From assembly GCA_963664045.2 (NCBI GenBank), contig CAXXGT010000012.1:124001-188000 (forward strand): a DNA stretch of 64,000 nt. The letters run 5' to 3'. A model generated the notes under the pieces. That model worked only from the letters and a program-made list of their open reading frames with translations, had not been told where the DNA came from and did not search any database. Position numbers and translations under genes: made by a program. Source of the stretch: JAPPHA01 sp963664045. Lineage in GTDB: Bacteria; Pseudomonadota; Alphaproteobacteria; Rhodobacterales; Rhodobacteraceae. Below are positions 17,168 through 24,256 of the stretch, one piece after another; position 1 is the first letter of the stretch, and each line of letters begins with the position of its first letter.

Positions 17168-18414
17168 ATGGACCCGCGAATCACTGCCCTCAAGTCCACC
17201 ACCTTTCTGGGCCGGCGCTTCACACGGCGCCAGATCGCCGACATCCAGGAAACGGTTGAACTGTTCCCGAACGACAGCCGCAACGAACTGTCCATGACCA
17301 TCTGCGAGCACCTGAACTGGACCACGCCGAAAGGCGACTACCGGATTTCTGCCGGCCTGCGGCTTCTCGAGCACCTGGAGGAGTGCGGGATCCTGAGCCT
17401 GCCTGCGTCGCGCAACCCGGTGGCGAAGACGCGCAAGCCGATCGTCCATGTGCGGGCGTCCGACCCGCAGCCGGAGATTGCCTGTGGTCTTGGTGCCCTG
17501 GAGCCGCTGGTGCTTGAGGAGGCGACATCGCCGGAGGATGTCGCTCTCTGGAACGCGTTCGTTGAGCGTTACCACTACCTCGGATGTCCGCGGCCCTTTG
17601 GCCCGCACATCCGCTGGTTCGTCCGTGACGGCCACGGACGGTGTCTCGCGGTTCTGCTGTTCGAGGCGGCGGCACGGATGCTGCCGGCCCGGGACGCGTG
17701 GATCGGGTGGAGCGAGACCGAGCGTGAGCGCCGGCTGCACCTTGCGCTCTCGAACAGTCGATTCCTCGTATTGCCATGGGTTCGCGTCGAAAATCTGGCG
17801 TCGAAAGTGTTGTCGATGGCGTTGCGCCGATTGCCCGACTGCTGGCAGGAGCGGCACTCCTGCCGTCCGGTGGTCGTCGAGACCTTCATCGATCCGACCC
17901 GCTTCGACGGCGCCTGCTACAGGGCCGCCAACTGGCAGCAGATCGGCATGACGGCCGGGAAGCGCAGCGGACGCGGCGCCAAGCCGGCCAAGCAGGTCCT
18001 GGTCAGGGTTCTCGACCCGGAGTTCCGCGAGATCCTGAAGGGAGAGAACAAACCCCGCTCACAGCCGAAGCGCCGCAGCAGGCCTCCTGCCTCTGCGGCC
18101 GACGACCTCTTCATCGCGATGTGGTCCCGGGTCGCCGACGCGGCCACCGACATCGCCGCCCGTCACGACCGGGAATGGATGCAGAGGCGACGGGTGCTGA
18201 ACAGCCTGATCGTCATGCTGTTCGTGTTCCGCCTGGTGCTGGCGCGCGGACAGAAGGGCTACGCCACCGTGACAGCGGAACTGTGGGACCAGTGCCGACG
18301 CTCCGGCATCGCGCTGCCGCAGCCGAAACCGGTCGCCGCCTCCTCGATCTGCAAGGCCCGCGCCCGCGTGCACGAGGACCTGTTCCGGGACCTGCACCGC
18401 GAGATCCTCTCACA
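17168..18414 (+). pseudogene. DruA-like (DUF4338) domain of IS4-type transposase, 5' half of split gene
   Basis: Residues 1 to about 290 are a clear DruA/DUF4338 domain: LWNAFVERYHYLGC at 127-140, DAWIGW at 176-181, SRFLVLPWVRVENLAS at 197-212, RRLPDCWQERH at 220-230, VETFIDPTRFDGACYRAANW at 237-256. A transposase N-terminal region follows (IAARHDREWMQRRRVLNSLI and SSICKARARV). The frame runs into the IS66 end after LS and stops at an acquired TAA. ATG 17168 with GGGAG nine bases upstream is preferred to ATG 17120. Joining at the 8-bp repeat to 21719 restores an open frame of about 741 codons. Confidence 0.85.
18407..18414. repeat. IS66 target site duplication, left copy
   Basis: CTCTCACA lies directly left of the IS66 terminus GTAAGCGGGTAAAC, and the same eight bases lie directly right of the other terminus at 21711-21718. 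IS66 elements are known to make 8-bp duplications. Removing the element and one copy restores a continuous transposase frame across the seam (REILSHDTDN). Confidence 0.95.
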
Positions 18415-18512
18415 GTAAGCGGGTAAACGGCGACGTCTGATAATTCGGTTGCCCGTGCGGGGGGTGCATGGGGATACTTCCGGTCATTCATCAATGATCG
18501 GAGGAAATTGTC

Positions 18513-18797
18513 ATGTCAGGTTTGAATGGTTCGGCTGGTTCCCGTCGTGCGCCGGTGGTGCGCAGCGCAGACGAGTGGAGCGGCATCATGGCGGACTTCG
18601 AGCGCTCGGGGCTGTCGCAACGGGAGTTTTGCGAGTCCCGTGGGCTGTCCCCGAAGACCTTCGGGAACTGGCGGTGCCGTCTCCGCCCTGGGGGCGGGAA
18701 GGGTTCCTTTGTCGAACTCGCTCCGCCTGCGGTATCCGGCTGGGACGTCGAGCTTGACCTGGGCGACGGGGTTGTCCTGCGGGTTCGGCGGTCGTGA
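18513..18797 (+). CDS. tnpA: IS66 TnpA (small HTH accessory protein)
   Basis: The 94-residue protein has the helix-turn-helix pattern of IS66 TnpA: WSGIMADFERSGLSQREFCE, then RGLSPKTFGNWRCRLR. It is required for IS66 transposition in studied elements, probably as a DNA-binding accessory. It begins about 100 bases inside the left inverted repeat, after AGGA. Its stop overlaps the GTG start of tnpB. Confidence 0.85.
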   Translation: MSGLNGSAGSRRAPVVRSADEWSGIMADFERSGLSQREFCESRGLSPKTFGNWRCRLRPGGGKGSFVELAPPAVSGWDVELDLGDGVVLRVRRS

Positions 18798-19159
18798 TGC
18801 TCGGCGGCTGGCCGCGGGGCGGCATCTGGCTGTCGACGGACCCGGCCGACATGCGGCGCAGTTTCGACGGTCTGTGCGCGCTGGTGTCGGGCCATCTCGG
18901 GTGCAATCCGGCCGATGGGCGCTGGTACGTGTTCGTCAACCGGCGCAGGACCATCGTGAAGGTCCTCGGCTTCGAGCGGGGCGGCTTCTTCATCTGGTCC
19001 AAGCGCCTGGAGCAGGGCCTGTTCGCCCCGCCTCCGGCCTCCGGCCATGCGGCGCTTGCATTGTCTTCGACCGAGTTGATGGCCCTGATCGACGGCATCG
19101 ACGTCACCGTTCGCCGCCGTCGCAAGCGTTACGGCGGTCCCCGGCTGGCGTCCGGGTGA
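18794..19159 (+). CDS. tnpB: IS66 TnpB (Orf2-type accessory protein)
   Basis: The 121-residue protein matches IS66 Orf2/TnpB (PF05717-type): IWLSTDPADMRRSFDGLCAL, RRTIVKVLGFERGGFFIW and a basic tail. Its GTG start overlaps the tnpA stop by four bases. The last 31 bases overlap the 3' end of the oppositely oriented tnpC, so the two transcripts converge and could form antisense pairs. This arrangement differs from the usual co-oriented tnpA-tnpB-tnpC. Confidence 0.85.
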   Translation: MMLGGWPRGGIWLSTDPADMRRSFDGLCALVSGHLGCNPADGRWYVFVNRRRTIVKVLGFERGGFFIWSKRLEQGLFAPPPASGHAALALSSTELMALIDGIDVTVRRRRKRYGGPRLASG

Positions 19160-20865
19160 GCCCGGACGACGGTCATGTCGATGCTGCCGGTCATCGGGTT
19201 GTCGGCGAAGAGGTCCTTCCACAGGCGTGGCGTCAGTTCGTGGACCCGGTCGGCCGGATGGGTGTCGATGCGCTGGAAGACATCGCCCAGATAGGTTGCA
19301 GGGCTGATCCCGAGCAGGAAACAGGTGGCGACGAGGCTGTTGACGATCCCGACGTTCCGTGCGCCGGATTCTGTCCAGGAAAAAAGCCAGTTCTTCTGTC
19401 CCAGCTTGATGCGGCGCAGTGCGCGCTCGACACCATTCGAGTCGATCGGCACCAACGGGTCTTCGAGGAACACCTCGAGGGCCTGCCGGCGTTCGACGGC
19501 GTAGGTGACCGCCCGGCGGATCGGGTGCTTCGGCGTCAGCGCCGGGTCCCCGAGCGTCCGCTCACACCATTGCCAGAAGGCGTCGACCAGCAGGCGGGTG
19601 CGGGTGCGCCGCGCCTCCAGGCGTTCAGGCGGCGGCCGGGTACGGAATTCCTTCTCGATCCCGTACATGCCCCCGATCAGATCCAGCGCCTTCCCGGCGA
19701 ACACCGGATGGTTGTCCAGCTGCTCCTCGAAATTGCGTCTCGTATGCGCCCAGCAATTTTGCTGCCTCACCGCCTCCCCCCGCGCCTCGGCGTAAGCCGC
19801 GTAGGCGCCGTAGCCGTCGCTGACCAGCGTGCCCTCGAAATCGCCGAGGAACCGCGCGACATGGTGGTGGGCGCGGGACGGCGCGAAGTGGAACACCACC
19901 TCGTCCCGGTCGCCGAGCACCGGCCAGTAATAGCCCTGTTTCATCTTGCCCGGCTTGGCGGGGTCGCGTCCGGCCCGCACCGGCGTCTCGTCCATGACGA
20001 TGACGGAGCTTTCCAGTACCGAGCGGCACTGGGCCTCGAACACCGGCTCCAGCAGCGAGATCGCCCGGTTGGCCCAACCACTCAGGGACTTGCGGCTGAC
20101 GGTGATCCCGCTCTCTGCCAGCATCTGGTGCTGGCGGTAGAGGGGGAGATGCCAGGCGAACTTGTCGACCAGCATTCCGGCGATAAAGCTCACATCGGCG
20201 CAGGAATTCTTGAACACGCCCTCGACGGCCGGGGCGCAGACCAGGGCGCCGGAGGACGTGATCTTCGCCTTCTTGTAATGGTAACGCAGCACCACGTGGC
20301 GGATCGGCACCGATGCCAGCTTGCAGCACACCCGCTCGGAGATGAGCTCGAACTCGTCCGCCGCCAGCCCGTCGATCTCCGGCGGCATCACGTCGATGTC
20401 GATCACCGTCGCCTCGGGGCCGAAGCGCAGCCCGGTGCCGTTGACGGCATCGCCACGATCCTTCTTGCGCCCGTTGACGCCGCCCCGGGGCTTCTTTTCG
20501 GCTTTCTTTTCGGCCTTTCCTTTCCTTTCGGCTTCGGGCTCATCCTCCCCGACATCCGGCGATGCGGCGCCATCGGAGGCGGCGTCGGCGTTGCGGCGCT
20601 TCTCCGAGCGCCGGCCGTACTGCTGGCGCTCGTAGCGGGCCAGCTGGTCGCGAAGTGCACTGTTCTTCGCCACTTCCTCGGTGAGCCTGTCCTGCAGTGA
20701 CCCGACGAGCGCCGACAGCGTCCCGGCGAGCCCGAACAACTCCCTGAACAGGGCCGCGGCACCCCGTAGAAGACCACCGCCCGAGCCCAGCCCCGCGAAC
20801 TCCGAGCGGAGCCCGTCGAGCCGCCGGCGAACCACCTCCGGGTCGTGAGGGTCGATCCCGCTCAT
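19129..20865 (-). CDS. tnpC: IS66 family transposase (TnpC)
   Basis: The 578-residue transposase shows the IS66 layout: an N-terminal coiled-coil region (SLQDRLTEEVAKNSALRDQL), a basic linker with RYERQQYGRRSEKRR, the TnpC zinc-finger-like region (CKLASVPIRHVV), then the DDE core with VIVMDETPVRAG (first Asp), LVSDGYGAYAAYAE (second Asp), CWAHTRRNFEE, and a C-terminal SNGVERALRRIKLGQKNWLF with the catalytic Glu. The start at 20865 overlaps the methyltransferase stop as ATGA, so the two are translationally coupled. It lies opposite to tnpA and tnpB. Confidence 0.9.
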   Translation of the reverse strand: MSGIDPHDPEVVRRRLDGLRSEFAGLGSGGGLLRGAAALFRELFGLAGTLSALVGSLQDRLTEEVAKNSALRDQLARYERQQYGRRSEKRRNADAASDGAASPDVGEDEPEAERKGKAEKKAEKKPRGGVNGRKKDRGDAVNGTGLRFGPEATVIDIDVMPPEIDGLAADEFELISERVCCKLASVPIRHVVLRYHYKKAKITSSGALVCAPAVEGVFKNSCADVSFIAGMLVDKFAWHLPLYRQHQMLAESGITVSRKSLSGWANRAISLLEPVFEAQCRSVLESSVIVMDETPVRAGRDPAKPGKMKQGYYWPVLGDRDEVVFHFAPSRAHHHVARFLGDFEGTLVSDGYGAYAAYAEARGEAVRQQNCWAHTRRNFEEQLDNHPVFAGKALDLIGGMYGIEKEFRTRPPPERLEARRTRTRLLVDAFWQWCERTLGDPALTPKHPIRRAVTYAVERRQALEVFLEDPLVPIDSNGVERALRRIKLGQKNWLFSWTESGARNVGIVNSLVATCFLLGISPATYLGDVFQRIDTHPADRVHELTPRLWKDLFADNPMTGSIDMTVVRAHPDASRGPP

Positions 20866-21527
20866 TCCTCCGCCTCCACAGCCATGATCGCCGCCAGCAC
20901 CGCCAGGCGCTCGGACCGCGGCATCGCCGCGTAGCGCCGCCCCCAACTCGCCGCCTTGCGCTTCACCGTCTGGCGATGGGTGAAGTTGCGCCCGGCGAAG
21001 CGCGCCCAGTGGACCCGGTCCGGTTCGAAGTTGAACCACAGCTTCTCGGTGACCACGCAGGACTGGTTGTTGACCTGAAGCGCGATCGAGCGCCAGTCGG
21101 ACAGGTGTTCGTCGTAGAGCCGGCTCGGATAACCGGAGATCATCACCTGGGCCGGCAGTGAACGCAGAAGGCGGATCAGCTCCACATGGTCGCCGTCGTC
21201 GTAGTCGTAACGGTAGCGGCGCTGCGAGCGCCGCACCGACTGCACGTAGGGCGGATCAGCGTAGACCAGCTCGTCGCCCTGGAAGTCGAAGCCGGACAGG
21301 AACGCGAGTGCGCAGCCGTGGTGAAGCTCGACCGGATAATCACAGTTGAAACGCGCGATCGCACGCCAGTTGCGGTCGATGCCGATGTTGCGCAGCGCAG
21401 GCGGCTTGCGCTTCATGATCGCACCGCCCCCCAGAAATGATTCGATATACACAGAATGAGGAGGCATGGCCGCAATGAGCGGCTGGCACAGCCCCGATGT
21501 CGCCTTCGATCCGAACCATGCGCCCAT
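20862..21527 (-). CDS. DNA adenine methyltransferase (D12/Dam class), IS66 passenger
   Basis: The 221-residue protein has the D12-class layout: an N-terminal FGSKATSGLCQPLIAAMPPH with the SAM-binding motif FLGGGAIMKRKP, and the catalytic DPPY motif in ELVYADPPYVQSV near residue 95. It should transfer a methyl group from S-adenosylmethionine to adenine N6 in a short recognition site. No restriction endonuclease gene is nearby, so it acts as an orphan enzyme. Coupling to tnpC suggests it modifies element ends or host sites to influence transposition; this is a hypothesis. It is shorter than Escherichia coli Dam. Confidence 0.85.
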   Translation of the reverse strand: MGAWFGSKATSGLCQPLIAAMPPHSVYIESFLGGGAIMKRKPPALRNIGIDRNWRAIARFNCDYPVELHHGCALAFLSGFDFQGDELVYADPPYVQSVRRSQRRYRYDYDDGDHVELIRLLRSLPAQVMISGYPSRLYDEHLSDWRSIALQVNNQSCVVTEKLWFNFEPDRVHWARFAGRNFTHRQTVKRKAASWGRRYAAMPRSERLAVLAAIMAVEAEE

Positions 21528-21710
21528 GGCCGATCCCCCGATGATTCGTTTTACCGCACCGGAAATAGGCCCGGCGCCCTATCATGTCAAACGGAAAATC
21601 GGCACGGCAGCGGAAAATCGGGGAATGCCAGGGCCGCAGCATCGGGCACAGCAGCCAAACGATACCCGAAACCGGGCAAAATCAACGGACGTCGCAGTTT
21701 ACCCGCTTAC

Positions 21711-21718
21711 CTCTCACA
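21711..21718. repeat. IS66 target site duplication, right copy
   Basis: Second copy of CTCTCACA, directly after the right IS66 terminus, matching 18407-18414. Confidence 0.95.
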
Positions 21719-22697
21719 CGACACAGACAACCAACTCTGGAACCAACACCGCACCTTCGCCGTCGACGGCTCCAAGCTCAACCTGCCGCGCCCGCTCGTC
21801 GAAGCCGGATACCAGACCCCCAATCCCGATGCATGGTACCCCCAGGGGCTGCTGTCCTGCCTCTACAGGCTCGACAACCGCATGCCGGTCGACTTCATCC
21901 TCTCTCCCGACACCAACGAGCGCACCGCCGCGCTCACCCATCTCGGCGCCCTCTCACCCGGTGATGTCGTGGTCCTCGACCGGGGATACTTCTCCTTCGT
22001 CATGCTCCACGCCATGACCGCACGCGCCCTGCATCCGGTGTTCCGCATCCCGCGAAACACCGTCACCGCCTTCGACGCCTTCCGCGACGCAGACCGCGAC
22101 GATGCCCGCATCAGGATCACACCGGGAAAGGACGCCCTGCGGAAGCTGCGGGCCGCAGGCTTCGCAACCCCGGCCTCCCCGGTCGTCCTGCGCCTGGTCC
22201 GCTACGACATCAAAGGCGAACGATACGTGCTCGCCACAACCCTCACCGACACGGACCGATACAGTATCGCCGACCTCTCCGACCTCTACCATGGTCGCTG
22301 GTCGATCGAGGAGCTGTACAAGACATCCAGACATGTCATCGAGGTGGACGAATTCCACGGCAAGACCGAACGCGGCGTCCGCCAGGAACTCTACGCCCAT
22401 TTCAACCTCATCGCCATGGCACGCCTGTTCTCCAACCGGGGCGACAGCCTGCTCGACGACATGCACGAAAGCGACAGGCCGAAGATGAAGACGAACTTCT
22501 CCAACGCACTGGCCATGCTCGCCGTCAACCTCGAGGAGATGATCCTGGCGCACACGGCAGCCCTGGCCGACACCGTCGGGCGCATGGCGGACTCCATCCT
22601 CGCAGTGAGGGCACGGTTGCGGCCCGGACGGTCATTCCCGCGCCGCTCACGAAAACCCGTCGGAAAGTGGAGCCGGAAGCGACAGAAGACCGCGTGA
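21719..22697 (+). pseudogene. IS4-type transposase catalytic domain, 3' half of split gene
   Basis: The frame continues the DruA fusion gene interrupted at 18414. It gives FAVDGSKLNLPRP with the first catalytic Asp, PGDVVVLDRGYFSFVM with the second, and YHGRWSIEELYKTSRHVIEV with the Glu of the YREK-like motif, followed by VRQELYAHFNLIAMA. The tail is very basic. It lacks its own start signals, so it is not expected to be translated. The reconstituted protein would be close in length to the 765-residue fusion at 2514-4811, but its DDE core is of a different IS4 group. Confidence 0.85.
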
Positions 22698-22793
22698 TCA
22701 CGGACTGATCCGGACCGGAGAGGGGCAAGGTGGCCCCGGAACAGCCATGCAATCTAAAGGAAATGACGCCGAATCGTTAAAGAAATGCCATTG

Positions 22794-22992
22794 CCCGTCA
22801 TCCGGGGCACCGGCGGTATACGAAAGCTGCGATGGGCCGGGTCATGGCGCGGGAAGCGGGGAGGTATCCGCACTGACTGTTTCTATCACGCGGGTCCGGA
22901 AGCAATTTACTTCCTGACAGCCTACGCGAATGCGGACCACGAGAATCTGAAGTCGGCAGAAACCAACCTTGCCATTGTGGCAGCGGCAGGAA
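22794..22992 (+). pseudogene. RelE/HigB-like toxin, 5'-truncated
   Basis: From the IS4-type element end onward one frame encodes PVIRGTGGIRKLRWAGSWRG, KRGGIRTDCFYHAGPEAIYF and LLTAYAN-type residues, the core of a RelE-like mRNA interferase family whose members read IPGTGGLRKLR and GKRGG. The N-terminal 35 or so residues are missing, cut by the insertion. The frame stays open past the homology, but the bases after about 22957 encode a different protein in another frame. No antitoxin gene is recognisable nearby, so this is a dead remnant. Confidence 0.6.
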
Positions 22993-23158
22993 GTACAAGC
23001 ACTGCCGTTGGCATGACGATGGCGCCGTTTTTGTGCATAAGACGCCAGCGGATTTGTCACATGGATACCACTTTGCCGAGACCGATCTCGGTCGACTCTC
23101 GAACAGTGTCGTCAGACGGTTCAATGAACGCCGCCTCAATGACGCCGACGCCGGCTGA
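22934..23158 (+). pseudogene. SEC-C motif zinc-binding protein, C-terminal fragment
   Basis: In the frame ending at TGA 23156-23158 the sequence VGRNQPCHCGSGRKYKHCRW appears, the SEC-C signature (GRNDPCPCGSGKKYKxC) known from the SecA C-terminus and many small proteins that bind zinc. Codons downstream of it have strongly GC-rich third positions, which supports real coding past use in this frame. The 5' side fuses into the toxin remnant in another frame with no start codon, so the gene is truncated. The last ligand is displaced (CRWH instead of CH). Confidence 0.5.
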
Positions 23159-23225
23159 GTGAGCTTGATTAGGATCCGCACAGGGGCATGTGCGTTTCAC
23201 CGACCCTGAAGGAGGATGGAGGGTT

Positions 23226-23606
23226 TTGTCAGCCATCAACAAACGGGTCGTGGCGGTGGGCGCCCTTTCCCTGATTCTCGCTGTCGCGGTCATGTTCCGC
23301 GATCAGGTGGTGCTCAATACCGGCGGCAGTGTGCCGGTTGGTTTCTACATCGCTGCAGATCCCGCAGATGCCGAGTATGTGACATTCTGCCTGCCTCCTC
23401 TGCCTCACGGGATCCGCTTCGACCCCGCGCTTTGCAATCCGGCCAATCCGTACGGTCGCCCTGTGATAAAGAGGGTTGCGAGAGTGACGGATGATGCGGT
23501 TTATGTCCGCGACGATATTCCGTTCGCGCTGGATAGCGATCTATTCGGCGCTCTCGATTCAACCATGGTTCGGGGCTGGTGGCGGCCGGTGCTCGTAGGA
23601 AATTGA
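23226..23606 (+). CDS. TraF-like S26 family signal peptidase (conjugative transfer type)
   Basis: The 126-residue product has one N-terminal membrane helix (VVAVGALSLILAVAVMF), then NTGGSVPVGFYIA, which carries the nucleophilic-Ser box of S26 peptidases (S-x-P-x-G), and GRPVIKRVARVTDDAVYV with the catalytic lysine. TraF-type peptidases cyclise or process conjugative pilin. TTG 23226 is preferred as start because GGAGG lies 10 bases upstream; a longer frame from GTG 23190 lacks such a site. No other transfer genes remain here, so it is an orphan probably derived from a plasmid or integrative element. Confidence 0.7.
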   Translation: MSAINKRVVAVGALSLILAVAVMFRDQVVLNTGGSVPVGFYIAADPADAEYVTFCLPPLPHGIRFDPALCNPANPYGRPVIKRVARVTDDAVYVRDDIPFALDSDLFGALDSTMVRGWWRPVLVGN

Positions 23607-23609
23607 TTG

Positions 23610-23705
23610 ATGATTGCAAACTGGTCGAACCGGACGTTGTGAACAGGTGACAATCTCGACATCATGCGAGGGATGAACACGCTGATACCTGGACGCTCGT
23701 TTTTG
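23610..23705 (+). pseudogene. Site-specific DNA-methyltransferase, N-terminal remnant
   Basis: Four bases after the TraF-like stop, ATG starts MIANWSNRTL, then TGA, then TGDNLDIMRGMNT in the same frame. This matches the N-terminus of type III-like adenine methyltransferases (NRTLxTGDNLDIMRGMNS, usually continuing LIYLDPPFN). The TGA stands where such proteins usually have an aromatic residue, so it looks like a nonsense change. After MNT the reading shifts, consistent with a two-base loss (CTGATA then CCTGGAC). Nothing of the enzyme is visible downstream. Confidence 0.55.
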
Positions 23706-23903
23706 TGCCGGATGACAGTCGTTCCCCGGTCCATTCCGGAATTGGGGTGCACGGGGTCAGCTTCGCTGCTGCGGTAGGATCTGTGATGAGCGTTTTCAGC
23801 CAAGACGACGATTTCGGTCTCTGGATCCCAGTACAAAGGAGTCGACTCCAGCCATCACTGCAACTAGAGTTCAATCTGCGCACAATTTCGGAGATTGCCG
23901 CGT
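23706..23903. other. Spacer without recognised gene
   Basis: About 200 bases between the methyltransferase remnant and the coiled-coil gene. No frame resembles a known protein. Confidence 0.5.
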
Positions 23904-24242
23904 ATGGCTGACACGGCGTTCATTCGCACCCTTGAGGAGAGCGGCCTCACCCGCCCGGCCGCCGAGGCGATCGCCGAAGCCCTCGAACGGCGGCGAAGTC
24001 CACGCGACGATCCTTGGATGCTGGCGTACGCGGCGTTACTGACAGCCCTTCTTGTCGGCGGTTTTGGCTGGACGACGGCCCAGTTCAATGCCTTCGAAAG
24101 CAAGACGGCGGCCCAGTTCAACGCCCTCGAAAGCAAGACGACGGCCCAGTTCAATGCCCTCGAAAGCAAGATCGACGCACACAGCGAACGGCTGGCCCGG
24201 ATCGAGACTCTGCTGTCCGAGCGCCTGCCTGCACCACAGTAG
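23904..24242 (+). CDS. Small membrane-anchored coiled-coil protein with 11-residue repeats
   Basis: The 112-residue product has an N-terminal helical region (FIRTLEESGLTRPAAEAIAE), one membrane helix (LAYAALLTALLVGGFGW), then three consecutive 11-residue units AQFNAFESKTA, AQFNALESKTT and AQFNALESKID, and a final helix SERLARIETLLSERL. The DNA shows matching 33-bp near-exact repeats at about 24080-24178. The 11-residue period fits a hendecad coiled coil. Similar small proteins are common on alphaproteobacterial plasmids and prophages, function unknown. It ends 14 bases before the ISAs1-type element. Confidence 0.6.
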   Translation: MADTAFIRTLEESGLTRPAAEAIAEALERRRSPRDDPWMLAYAALLTALLVGGFGWTTAQFNAFESKTAAQFNALESKTTAQFNALESKIDAHSERLARIETLLSERLPAPQ

Positions 24243-24256
24243 TCCCAGCACGGATC

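Larger units (their letters stand above)
18415..21710. mobile_element. IS66 family element with DNA adenine methyltransferase passenger
   Basis: The element is 3296 bp with inverted ends GTAAGCGGGTAAACGGCGAC (left) and GTAAGCGGGTAAACTGCGAC (right, read inward), the GTAAGCG start being typical of IS66. tnpA and tnpB run rightward from the left end; an adenine methyltransferase gene and tnpC run leftward from the right end, and tnpB and tnpC overlap tail to tail by 31 bases. Typical IS66 elements carry tnpA, tnpB and tnpC on one strand, so both the inversion of tnpC and the passenger gene are unusual. All four genes look intact. Confidence 0.9.
16992..22793 (+). mobile_element. IS4-type element carrying a DruA-transposase fusion, split by IS66
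   Basis: The left end begins CAATGGCATTTTCTTAGACA and the right end, read inward, begins CAATGGCATTTCTTTAACGA, giving imperfect inverted ends. Between them lie the two halves of one transposase gene with an IS66 element inserted. Without the IS66 and one target repeat the element would be about 2.5 kb. No target duplication was found at its outer flanks, so later rearrangement or deletion is likely. The right end abuts and truncates a toxin-like gene. Confidence 0.7.

Noticed and set aside
18526..20700. A 724-codon plus-strand frame across tnpA, tnpB and tnpC
   Set aside because: It runs out of frame over three recognisable IS66 genes and looks like random GC-rich sequence.
16992..22793. Target duplication of the IS4-type element
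   Set aside because: The bases next to the two ends do not match, so no duplication can be claimed.
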